From the NCBI RefSeq assembly GCF_023231945.1, contig NZ_JAJLJH010000002.1:785968-849967 (forward strand): a DNA stretch of 64,000 nucleotides, given 5' to 3'. Of the stretch, positions 40,691 to 49,327 are shown in pieces. The position numbers and the translations under genes were made by a program. Each line of letters starts with the position of its first letter. The stretch's first letter is position 1. The notes beneath the pieces were generated by a model that ran no database searches, was not told the DNA's origin, and saw only the letters and a program-made list of their open reading frames with translations. This DNA is from Scleromatobacter humisilvae (GTDB lineage: Bacteria > Pseudomonadota > Gammaproteobacteria > Burkholderiales > Burkholderiaceae_C).

Positions 40691-42871
40691 TCAACGCCGG
40701 CCTCGGCCGCCGCCGCCGCCGCGGTTGTTGAGCTTCTTGATGAAGGTGTCGGCGCCGATGTAGCCGACGGCCGTCTTCAACGGATCCGGCTGCTTCTCGC
40801 CGCCGCCGCCGCCGCCGCCACCGCCGCCACCGCCACGCTTGCCGCCCTTGCCGTTGCGGCCGAACGGGTCGACCTTGCCGGACAGGCCGCGCTTGTCGTA
40901 GGTCTGCTGCAGCGGATTGGGGATCGGGCCGATCGGGCCGTCGCTGTCGTCGTCGTAGTCGACCACGATCGGACGCTCGCGCTGCTGGATCGCCCGGCGG
41001 TCGAAGGTCTGCTGCAGCGGATTCGGGATGTAGGCCGGGTCGCCCGCCTCGCGGATCGGCGCCGGGCTCTGCTCCTGGCGGCCGCCGCGGTCGCGACCAC
41101 GGCTGTTGCGGTCGCCGCGGTCGCGTTGCTTGGGCTGCTGCTGGCCGCCGGCGTTGTTGCCGCGCGGGCCGTTGTCGGCACGCGGGCCGCGCTCGTTGCG
41201 CGGCTGCTGGCTGTTGCGTTGCCCGCCTTCGCGCGGGCCGCCTTCGCGCGGCGCGTTCTCGCGCGGCGCGCCCTCGCGGGCACCCTCCTCGCGCGGCTGC
41301 TGGTTGCGCTGCGGGTTGTCCGCGCCGGCCAGCTGGCGCAGGCGGCGCACGTCGTTCTCGTCGAGATCGACCCACACCGAGCGGCGCAGGCCCTTGGGCA
41401 GCACCACCGAGCCGTAGCGGATGCGGATCAGCCGGCTCACCGCCATGCCCACCGCGTCGAACAGCTTGCGCACCTCGCGGTTGCGGCCTTCGGTGATGAC
41501 CACGCGATACCAGCGGTTGGCGCCTTCGCCGCCGCCGTCCTCGATCGACTTGAAATGCGCTTCCTGGCCGTCGATGGACACGCCCGTCAGCAGCTTCTCG
41601 CGCGAGTCGGTCTCGAGCGTGCCCAGCACGCGCACCGCATACTCGCGCTCGACGCCGAAGCGCGGGTGCATCAGCTTGTTGGCGAGATCACCGGAGTTGG
41701 TGAACAGCAGCAGGCCCTCGGTGTTGATGTCGAGGCGGCCGACCGACTGCCACTTGCCGTGCGCCAGGCGCGGCAGGCGGCGGAAGACGGTCGGGCGCTT
41801 TTCCGGATCGTCCATCGTGACCACTTCGCCCGCGGGCTTGTGGTACGCGATCACGCGCGCCGGCGGCGGCGCGATGCGCAGCTTGACGACGCGGCCGGCG
41901 ACACGCACCTCGTCGCCGAACGAGATGCGCTGCCCGGTGTGGGCGACCTCGCCGTTGACGGTGACCTTGCCGTCGGTGATCAGCTGCTCCATGTCGCGCC
42001 GCGAGCCGATGCCCGACTGCGCGAGCACCTTGTGCAGCTTGGGCGCGTCCGGCTCGGCGGCCAGCACGCGCTTGGCGGGAATCGGGTTGACGCCCTCGAC
42101 GATCTCGGCATCGATGTCGAAGTCGCCGGACAGCACGCCGGCGAAGGTGTCGGACACGTCGGCGCTGGCGAACTCGACGACCGCGCGCGGGCCTCGCTCG
42201 GGACGCGGCGGACGATCGCCGCGAGGCTGGCGCGGCTCGGCGCCGTCGGCGCCCTCCTCGCCCGCTTCAGCCTCGCCGCCTTCGCCGCCTTCGCCACCTT
42301 CGCCACCTTCGGCGCCCTCGGCACGCTGGCCGCCTTCGGCCGCCGCGTCGTCGGAACCACCCCGGCGGCCGCGGCGGCGGCGCCTGCTGCGCGAACGGCG
42401 ACCTTCGCCCGGGCCCTCGCCGCGGTCTTCGCCGTCGCCACCCTCGGCGCCCTCGCCCGCGGCGCCGGCATCGGCGCCTTCGGAATCACCGCTCGGACGC
42501 GCATCGGCGGCCTCGGCCGGCGACGCGGATTCTTCCGCCGCTGCGGGACGACGCTCTGCGCGCGCACGCGGCGGACGCGGCTCGCGCACTTCGAGAACAG
42601 GCTCGATCGGGGCGACGGCCTCGACGGCCGGCGCGGGCGCCGGTTCGCCGGCAACCGCCTCGACGGGCTCGGCGGCCTTGCGCGCGCGCTTGCGCGGCGC
42701 CGCGGGCGCGGGGGCCTCGCTGTCGGCAGCCGGCGCTTGCGCGGCCGGAGCGGCCTCGGCAGCTGCCTCCGCCTTCACCGCGGTCTTGCGCGGCGCGCGG
42801 GGCTTCTTGACGGCGGGCGTCGTGCTCTCGGGCGCGTCTTCGGGCGTCACATCCGGGGTATCGGAACTCAT
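40691..42871 (-). CDS. rluB: RluB-type 23S rRNA pseudouridine synthase with long disordered extensions
   Basis: A 726-residue protein of which only about 250 residues are enzyme. Residues 1-270 are Ala/Glu/Arg/Gly-rich low complexity (including [13 protein letters not shown] and repeated [11 protein letters not shown]). An S4 domain ([20 protein letters not shown]) and the RsuA/RluB catalytic core follow, with [19 protein letters not shown] carrying the nucleophilic Asp. The C-terminal 200 residues are Arg/Gly/Asn/Gln-rich with a 12-Gly run. Two NPLQQT repeats ([12 protein letters not shown] and [12 protein letters not shown]) occur near the end. It probably modifies U2605 of 23S rRNA. It starts 16 bases after scpB. 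Confidence 0.9.
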   Translation of the reverse strand: MSSDTPDVTPEDAPESTTPAVKKPRAPRKTAVKAEAAAEAAPAAQAPAADSEAPAPAAPRKRARKAAEPVEAVAGEPAPAPAVEAVAPIEPVLEVREPRPPRARAERRPAAAEESASPAEAADARPSGDSEGADAGAAGEGAEGGDGEDRGEGPGEGRRSRSRRRRRGRRGGSDDAAAEGGQRAEGAEGGEGGEGGEGGEAEAGEEGADGAEPRQPRGDRPPRPERGPRAVVEFASADVSDTFAGVLSGDFDIDAEIVEGVNPIPAKRVLAAEPDAPKLHKVLAQSGIGSRRDMEQLITDGKVTVNGEVAHTGQRISFGDEVRVAGRVVKLRIAPPPARVIAYHKPAGEVVTMDDPEKRPTVFRRLPRLAHGKWQSVGRLDINTEGLLLFTNSGDLANKLMHPRFGVEREYAVRVLGTLETDSREKLLTGVSIDGQEAHFKSIEDGGGEGANRWYRVVITEGRNREVRKLFDAVGMAVSRLIRIRYGSVVLPKGLRRSVWVDLDENDVRRLRQLAGADNPQRNQQPREEGAREGAPRENAPREGGPREGGQRNSQQPRNERGPRADNGPRGNNAGGQQQPKQRDRGDRNSRGRDRGGRQEQSPAPIREAGDPAYIPNPLQQTFDRRAIQQRERPIVVDYDDDSDGPIGPIPNPLQQTYDKRGLSGKVDPFGRNGKGGKRGGGGGGGGGGGGEKQPDPLKTAVGYIGADTFIKKLNNRGGGGGRGRR

Positions 42872-42887
42872 TGCAGCGGACCTTGTT

Positions 42888-43910
<1,023 letters not shown>

Positions 43911-44238
43911 CGATGAATTAGCGGGTGTCCGCCTGCATCAGCAGGCCAAGGGGGCCGGTATCGGCTGCGGCATGGCGACGCCCTCATTCGAGGCGGAGAC
44001 CACCATGCACGGCCGCGTTTTCAGAGGAGAGATTCCAGTTTCAATCGGGGCCGGCGGGCTTGGATCAGCACTGCGCGCGGTTGGAAATCGCCCCATTCCT
44101 TGCCCCGGCCGGTGCGTCACCGGGCGCCTTCACGGCGGGTCACGCAGTCTCTGACTGGAGGAGGAATGGCCCATTGTAACCGCTTTGGTGCGTGGCGCCG
44201 GGAATATCTCTCGGCGGCGAAGTCCGGAGTTTCCCGGT
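43911..44238. other. 328-base gap between rluD and scpB, probable scpB leader
   Basis: No convincing gene. Two short open frames (about 60 codons each, one per strand) lack ribosome sites and family resemblance. On the minus strand TACAAT (44178-44173) is a good -10 box, but the -35 is poor; a transcript from there would have a leader of about 250 bases before scpB, containing several inverted repeats such as GCGCCCGGTGACGCACCGG. It could hold a small RNA or regulatory leader, which I cannot name. Confidence 0.35.
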
Positions 44239-45243
44239 TCACTCCTCGTCGCTGAAGTCCTCGAGAAGGTCGTCGCCGACGATGTGGGCCCAGGCGTGGC
44301 GGAAGTCGTCGGGCGGCGTGGCGTCGAACGAGAGCTTCTCGCCGGTGACCGGGTGCTTGAACGCGAGGTGCGCGGCGTGCAGCGCCTGGCGCGTCATGCC
44401 CAGCGCGGGGCGGCCGCCGTAGAGTTCGTCGGACACCAGCGGATGGCCGCGGAACGCCAGGTGCACGCGGATCTGGTGCGTGCGCCCCGTGTGCAGGGTG
44501 CAGCGCACCGCGCCGATGCCCTCGGCGTAGGCGACGAGGTCGATGTCGGTCCTGGCCCACTTGCCGCTGTTGACGACGGCCATGCGCACGCGCACCTTGG
44601 GGTCGCGCCCGACCGGCGCCTCGATCGAGTCCTGGTCCAGCTTGAGCCGGCCATGCACCAGCGCCAGGTACTTGCGGCTGACGACGCGCGAGGCGATGTC
44701 GCGCATGAGGCCGGTGACGGCTTCAAGCGTGCGCCCGACCACCATCAGGCCGGACGTGTCCTTGTCGAGCCGGTGCACGATGCCCGCGCGCGGCAGCGCC
44801 GCGGCCTTCGGGTCGCGGAACAGGATGCCGTTGAGCAGCGTGCCCGACCAGTTGCCCGCCGCGGGATGCACGACGAGGCCCACCGGCTTGTTGACGACCA
44901 GCACGTGCTCGTCCTCGTAGACGATGTCCAGCGGGATGTCCTCGGGCTTGAACGCCTGGTCCTGCGCCGGCTTGACCAGCTCGACCTGCACGCGCCAGCC
45001 CGCCTTCACCTTCGTCGAGGGCGTGGACGAAACTTTACCTTCGACCTGCACGCGGCCGTCGGCGATCAGCCCCTGCAGGTGGGCGCGCGAGAACTCGGGC
45101 GCGAGGGACGTCAGCAGCTTGTCCAGCCGCTCGCCGTGCTGGGCCAGCGTGACGGCGTGGCTGCGGATCTCGGACGCGTCGTCGTCGGGCTCGATCTCGT
45201 CGGGCCGCTGGTCCGTTTCGATGTCTGTGGGGGCACTGCTCAT
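44239..45243 (-). CDS. rluD: 23S rRNA pseudouridine synthase RluD
   Basis: A 334-residue enzyme making pseudouridines 1911, 1915 and 1917 in helix 69 of 23S rRNA. An N-terminal S4 domain (GERLDKLLTSLAPEFSRAHL, LIADGRVQVEGK) precedes the catalytic domain with GIVHRLDKDTSGLMVVG (nucleophilic Asp). TLHTGRTHQIRVHLAFRGHP and the C-terminal acidic tail complete it. ATG at 45243. It diverges from bamD by a 60-base gap, an arrangement conserved in Beta- and Gammaproteobacteria. Confidence 0.96.
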   Translation of the reverse strand: MSSAPTDIETDQRPDEIEPDDDASEIRSHAVTLAQHGERLDKLLTSLAPEFSRAHLQGLIADGRVQVEGKVSSTPSTKVKAGWRVQVELVKPAQDQAFKPEDIPLDIVYEDEHVLVVNKPVGLVVHPAAGNWSGTLLNGILFRDPKAAALPRAGIVHRLDKDTSGLMVVGRTLEAVTGLMRDIASRVVSRKYLALVHGRLKLDQDSIEAPVGRDPKVRVRMAVVNSGKWARTDIDLVAYAEGIGAVRCTLHTGRTHQIRVHLAFRGHPLVSDELYGGRPALGMTRQALHAAHLAFKHPVTGEKLSFDATPPDDFRHAWAHIVGDDLLEDFSDEE

Positions 45244-45248
45244 ATAAT
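45243..45248 (+). promoter_or_regulatory. Perfect -10 box TATAAT upstream of bamD
   Basis: TATAAT at 45243-45248 lies 56 bases before the bamD ATG at 45304. A -35 element would fall inside the rluD 5' end near 45216-45222 (TTTCGAT), a weak match. Confidence 0.45.
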
Positions 45249-45303
45249 TCCGGGGCTTCTTTCCAACATGTCCTGCGACCCAGCGCTGCAAGGCGCCTTG
45301 CCA

Positions 45304-46107
45304 ATGACCTTCTCGATTGCCTTCCGCCGCCTCGTCACGCTCCTGGCGCCGATCTCCCTGGCCGCCGCACTGGCGGCCTGCGGCACGACCCAGGCCGAGA
45401 AGGACGCCGCCACGCCGGTGGAGAAGCTCTACGCCGACGCGATGGACGACGCCGAGGGCGCGAACTACGACCGCGCGATCAAGGCGCTCGACCGCATCGA
45501 AGGCAAGGCGGCGGGCTCCATTCTCGCCCAGCAGGCGCAACTCGAGCTCGCCTACCTGTACTGGAAGACGGCCGACAAGGTGCAGGCCCTGGCCACGATC
45601 GACCGCTTCATCAAGCTCCACCCGTCCAGCCCCGCGCTGGACTATGCGCTTTACCTGCGGGGCGTGATCAACTTCAACGACGACCTCGGCTGGCTGAGCA
45701 CGTTCACCGGCCAGAACCTGGCCGAGCGCGACCAGGCCGCCGCGCGCGAGTCCTACCAGTCGTTCAAGCAGCTGTCCGAGCAGTTCCCCGACTCCAAGTA
45801 CACGCCGGACGCGCGCATCCGCATGGACTTCACCGTCAACATGCTGGCCGAGTACGAAGTGCGCGTGGCCAACTACTACATGCGCCGGGGCGCCTACGTG
45901 GCCGCCGCCAATCGCGCCAAGGAGTCGGTGATCGAGTTCCCGCAGACGGCCTCGACGGCCGAGGCGCTGCACGTCATGGTGCTGTCCTACGACAAGCTGG
46001 GCCTGACGCAGCTGCGCGACGATGCCCAGCGCGTCCTCAACAAGAATTTCCCGGACAGCACGTTCTCCGACACCAAGCCCAAGTCGGCCTGGTGGAAGTT
46101 CTGGTGA
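45304..46107 (+). CDS. bamD: Outer membrane assembly lipoprotein BamD (ComL)
   Basis: A 267-residue lipoprotein, an essential part of the BAM complex. The signal peptide ends in the lipobox LAAALAACG. The mature part is five TPR-like repeats (EKLYADAMDDAEGANYDRAI, SILAQQAQLELAYLYWKTAD, HPSSPALDYALYLRGVINFN with DDLGWL, PDSKYTPDARIRMDFTVNML). I chose ATG 45304 (MTFSIAFRRLVTLL); a TTG/ATG 36 bases earlier in frame does not improve the signal. It diverges from rluD and ends 157 bases before the convergent helicase gene. Confidence 0.95.
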   Translation: MTFSIAFRRLVTLLAPISLAAALAACGTTQAEKDAATPVEKLYADAMDDAEGANYDRAIKALDRIEGKAAGSILAQQAQLELAYLYWKTADKVQALATIDRFIKLHPSSPALDYALYLRGVINFNDDLGWLSTFTGQNLAERDQAAARESYQSFKQLSEQFPDSKYTPDARIRMDFTVNMLAEYEVRVANYYMRRGAYVAAANRAKESVIEFPQTASTAEALHVMVLSYDKLGLTQLRDDAQRVLNKNFPDSTFSDTKPKSAWWKFW

Positions 46108-46117
46108 CATGACGGCC

Positions 46118-46198
46118 CCACGGTCGCTGGCGCTCCCTGCCCCCGAGGGGCCGGCCGCGAGCGGCCCGGCAGAGCCGGTTCCGCCGCTCCCTTGAACT
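46118..46198. repeat. Intergenic GC-rich palindromic element after bamD
   Basis: Between the convergent bamD and helicase genes lies CGGTCGCTGGCGCTCCCTGC followed by CCCCGAGGGG, CCGGCCGCGAGCGGCCCGGC and GCCGGTTCCGCCGCTCCC. The nested inverted repeats (CCCC/GGGG, GGCCGC/GCGGCC) resemble dispersed palindromic elements that I associate with Comamonadaceae-type genomes. Only one copy is in this window, so repetition cannot be shown here. Confidence 0.35.
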
Positions 46199-46264
46199 TC
46201 TCTTGAAGGATCCGAGCGGCAGCGCCGGGAAGAATTCCGACGCCAGCAACCGCGCGTCGATTGG

Positions 46265-48244
46265 CTAGTCGTGGCTCAGCGCCAGCGTGCGCAGGAAATC
46301 GAGCGCCTGTCCGCCGTCGTCGAGCTGGCGCATCGGCGGCAGCGCGGCGAGCAGGCGGCCGCCGTAGCGCGCGGTGCGCAGGCGCGAGTCGCAGATCACC
46401 AGCAGGCCGCGGTCGGAGACGGTGCGGATCAGCCGCCCCGCGCCCTGCTTCAGCGACACCGCCGCCTCGGCCACGAAGCAGTCGTTGAACGCGTCGCGGC
46501 CCTGCGCCTGCAGGCGCTTGACGCGCGCCTCGATCAGCGGGTCGTTGGGCGGCGGGAACGGCAGCTTGTCGATCAGCACGCATTGCAGCGCGTCGCCGGG
46601 AACGTCGATGCCTTCCCAGAAGCTCTGCGAGCCCACCAGCACGCAGCCGCCGCGCGCGAAACGCTCCAGCATCGCGCGCTTGGGCAGCGTGCCCTGCACG
46701 AGGATCTCGAGCGACGCGCCCAGCTTCGTCAGCTCGGCCTGCAGCGCGTCGGCGGCCGAGCGCATCGCGCGCAACGTGGTCGTCAGCACGAAGGTGCGCC
46801 CGCGCAGCGCGGCGGCGCAGTGCGCGGCGGCGCGGCCGACGCTCTCGGCGTGGTGCGCGTCGGCCGGCGCGGCGAAGCGCGGCGGCACGTAGACGCAGGA
46901 GTTGGCCTCGTAGTCGAACGGGCTGTCGACGCGCAGCTTGCGCGCGTCCTCGAGGCCGGCGGGCTCGGAGAACCAGGTCAGCGCCGCGTCATCGCCGAGC
47001 GTCGCAGACGTGAAGATCCACGCGCGCGGCACCGCCTCGCGCTGCACGCTCAGCGGGCCGCCGATGTCCAGCGGCGACTCGACCAGGCGCGCCTGGTGCG
47101 TGGTGAGGTCGACCCAGCGCACCTGGCCCTCGGCCGCGCCGCCCTGGAAGCGCACGCACAGGCTGCGCAACGCGTCGGCGCGGCCACGCAGCTTGGTGAA
47201 GTCGGGGCCGATCTCCTGCAGCGGCTCCAGCGTTTCCACCAGCTGTGCGCAGTGGGACGCCAACGCCGCGAGCGCCTCGGGCAACAGCCCTTCGGCCTCA
47301 ACCTGGTCCCACGGCCGCCGCGTGCTCCCGGTGCCGCCGCCCGTGGCGTGCGCGCGCGGGCCGCCCGCGGCCAGTCGCACCTCGCGCGCGAGCAGCTCCA
47401 TGCGCGCCGCGAGCTCCGTCCACGGCGCGAGCCCGCGCGCCTGCTGCAGGCCGGCGCCGACGAGGTCGCGCGCGAGATCGATCGCCTGCCCCGTGGCCAG
47501 CGTCTGGCCGAGGAACTGCACGCCGATGTCGACCATCTGGTGCGCCTCGTCGAACACGGCGACGTCCACCGACGGCAGCAGCTCGGCCACCCCGCCCTCG
47601 CGCAACGCCATGTCGGCGAAGAACAGGTGGTGGTTGACGACGACGACGCCGGCCGCCATCGCCTCGCGGCGCGCCTTCATCACCGGGCAGACGGCGAACT
47701 TCGGGCACTCGCTGCCGAGGCAGTTCTCGCGCGTGGACGTCACCAGCGGGATGACTTCGGAGCGCTCGTCGAGACCTTCCAGTTCGCTGAGGTCGCCCGT
47801 CACGGTGGACTGCGCCCAGGTCTCGATGCGCGACAGCGCGCGGATCGCCATCCGGTCGGCGAAGCTCGCCTCGGTGCGCGCGCGTTCCATGCGATACGGG
47901 CACAGGTAGCTCGAGCGGCCCTTGAGCAACGCGGTCGACACCGGCACGCCCAGCGACTCGGTCAGGCGCGGCAGGTCGCGGTAGAAGAGCTGGTCCTGCA
48001 GGTTCTTCGTCGCCGTGCTGACCAGCGCACGGCGCCCGGCCAGCAGCACCGGCACGAGATAGGCGAAGGTCTTGCCGACGCCGGTGCCCGCCTCGACCAC
48101 CAGTGTCGAGCGATCCTCGATCGCCTGCGCCACTGCGCCGGCCATCATCAGCTGGCCGCTGCGCTCCAGGTAGGCGTCGTCCTCGCGCGCCAGCGGGCCC
48201 TCGGCGGACAACGCGCGCAGCGTCGCCTGCACCAGCGCGGGCAC
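46265..48244 (-). CDS. DinG/YoaA-family ATP-dependent DNA helicase
   Basis: A 659-residue superfamily 2 helicase of the XPD-like group. Walker A is VVEAGTGVGKTFAYLVP, the Fe-S cluster cysteines are in SYLCPYRME and ENCLGSECPKFAVCPVM, and the DEAH box is VFDEAHQ. Motif VI is QGAGRLIRTVSDRGLLVICD. Length and lack of an exonuclease domain fit DinG/YoaA rather than Gram-positive DinG. Start is GTG at 48244, 28 bases after the DUF465 stop; no ATG lies in frame nearby, so the exact N-terminus is uncertain. Role: unwinding R-loops or damaged DNA. Confidence 0.92.
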   Translation of the reverse strand: MPALVQATLRALSAEGPLAREDDAYLERSGQLMMAGAVAQAIEDRSTLVVEAGTGVGKTFAYLVPVLLAGRRALVSTATKNLQDQLFYRDLPRLTESLGVPVSTALLKGRSSYLCPYRMERARTEASFADRMAIRALSRIETWAQSTVTGDLSELEGLDERSEVIPLVTSTRENCLGSECPKFAVCPVMKARREAMAAGVVVVNHHLFFADMALREGGVAELLPSVDVAVFDEAHQMVDIGVQFLGQTLATGQAIDLARDLVGAGLQQARGLAPWTELAARMELLAREVRLAAGGPRAHATGGGTGSTRRPWDQVEAEGLLPEALAALASHCAQLVETLEPLQEIGPDFTKLRGRADALRSLCVRFQGGAAEGQVRWVDLTTHQARLVESPLDIGGPLSVQREAVPRAWIFTSATLGDDAALTWFSEPAGLEDARKLRVDSPFDYEANSCVYVPPRFAAPADAHHAESVGRAAAHCAAALRGRTFVLTTTLRAMRSAADALQAELTKLGASLEILVQGTLPKRAMLERFARGGCVLVGSQSFWEGIDVPGDALQCVLIDKLPFPPPNDPLIEARVKRLQAQGRDAFNDCFVAEAAVSLKQGAGRLIRTVSDRGLLVICDSRLRTARYGGRLLAALPPMRQLDDGGQALDFLRTLALSHD

Positions 48245-48272
48245 ATCGGGCGTGCCCGGGACGTCTTCGGTC

Positions 48273-48476
48273 TCAGGCTTTTGAGGGAGGGTCGAGTTCA
48301 GCTTCGAGGAGCGAGATCTGGTCCCGCAACATGAGACGGCGCTTCTTCAGTCGCTTGAGCGCCAGCTCGTCGATCGTGGCCTGCTCCCCGGCGGCGTCGA
48401 TCAGCTGGTCGAGGTCGGCATGGGCCATCCGCAGCTCGATCAGGTGACGTTGTGGGGAATGCAGGGATTCATTCAT
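48273..48476 (-). CDS. DUF465 (YdcH-like) small protein
   Basis: A 67-residue, wholly helical protein. RHLIELRMAHADLDQLIDAA and LKRLKKRRLMLRDQISLLEA are the two helices of the YdcH/DUF465 family, which forms an antiparallel coiled-coil. ATG at 48476 with AAGC-type weak ribosome site. It precedes the helicase gene by 28 bases and diverges from the PP2C gene by 46 bases. Function is unknown. Confidence 0.85.
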   Translation of the reverse strand: MNESLHSPQRHLIELRMAHADLDQLIDAAGEQATIDELALKRLKKRRLMLRDQISLLEAELDPPSKA

Positions 48477-48522
48477 GAGGCAAGCCCGGTGGCGGGTGCG
48501 ATGACAGTTTATATTGACGGTC

Positions 48523-49290
48523 ATGAACACGACCACGCAAGGCTTCCGCATTTCGGCCTCGACCGGCCTGCACAAGGGCGACCGCGCCTACCAGCAGGAC
48601 CAGATCGAGCTGCTGGTGCACCCGCGTATACCCGGATGCGCGCTGGGCCTGGTCGCCGACGGCATGGGCGGCAAGAGCGGCGGGCGCACCGCGGCCGACC
48701 AGGTGGTGATGACGGCGCGCCAGGTGTTCGAGCGCTTCTCGCCCGCACGCGACGACCCCACCAAGATGCTGACCGACCTGATCGTCGAGTCGCACCTGAT
48801 GATCAAGCTGACGGCCATCACCGCCGAGGAAGAGCCGCACAGCACGCTGGCCGCCTTCCTCGTGATGCCCAACCGCAACGCCTACACGGTGCACGCCGGC
48901 GACTCGCGCATCTACCACTTTCGCGGCGCGGAGCTGGTGCGCCGCACCAAGGATCACTCCTACGTGCAGCGCCTGATCGACGAGGGCCGCCTGACCGAGG
49001 AAAAGGCCAACACGCACCCGCAATCCAACCTGCTCACCGGCTGTCTGGGCACGCAGCAGGATCCGCCGGTCGAACTCAACCACATCGACTTCCTCGAGAT
49101 CGGCGACTCGCTGATGGCCTGCAGCGACGGCCTGTGGCACTACCTCACCGCACGCGAGATCGGCGCCATCATCAACGCACTGTCGCCGCGCGAGGCCACG
49201 GAGATGCTGATCAGCAAGGCGCGGCAGCGCGCACGCGGATCCGGCGACAACCTGTCGCTGGTGCTCGTCAGAGTCGAGGCGATCACCTGA
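48523..49290 (+). CDS. PP2C-type serine/threonine protein phosphatase
   Basis: A 255-residue metal-dependent phosphatase without membrane helices. The N-terminal motif HKGDRAYQQDQIE, GLVADGMGGKSGG (metal Asp), HAGDSRIYHFRGAEL, ACSDGLWHYL and SGDNLSLVLVRV match PP2C motifs in order. It removes phosphates added by Hanks-type kinases, but no such kinase is in the window. ATG at 48523 was preferred over a TTG three codons upstream. It ends at an intrinsic terminator. Confidence 0.93.
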   Translation: MNTTTQGFRISASTGLHKGDRAYQQDQIELLVHPRIPGCALGLVADGMGGKSGGRTAADQVVMTARQVFERFSPARDDPTKMLTDLIVESHLMIKLTAITAEEEPHSTLAAFLVMPNRNAYTVHAGDSRIYHFRGAELVRRTKDHSYVQRLIDEGRLTEEKANTHPQSNLLTGCLGTQQDPPVELNHIDFLEIGDSLMACSDGLWHYLTAREIGAIINALSPREATEMLISKARQRARGSGDNLSLVLVRVEAIT

Positions 49291-49295
49291 CGAAG

Positions 49296-49319
49296 ACGGC
49301 GCCGATCGGCGCCGTTTTT
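49296..49319 (+). terminator. Intrinsic terminator of the PP2C gene
   Basis: A 9-bp perfect inverted repeat ACGGCGCCG/CGGCGCCGT with an AT loop is followed by five T residues. The convergent receptor gene ends 9 bases beyond; it may use the same hairpin less efficiently. Confidence 0.9.
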
Positions 49320-49327
49320 CATGGCGG

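Noticed and set aside
43972..44154. A 60-codon open frame between rluD and scpB
   Set aside because: No ribosome site or recognisable family; a similar-size frame exists on the other strand, as expected by chance.
46108..46264. Terminator between bamD and the helicase gene
   Set aside because: GC palindromes are present but no T-run on either strand; listed as a repeat-like element instead.
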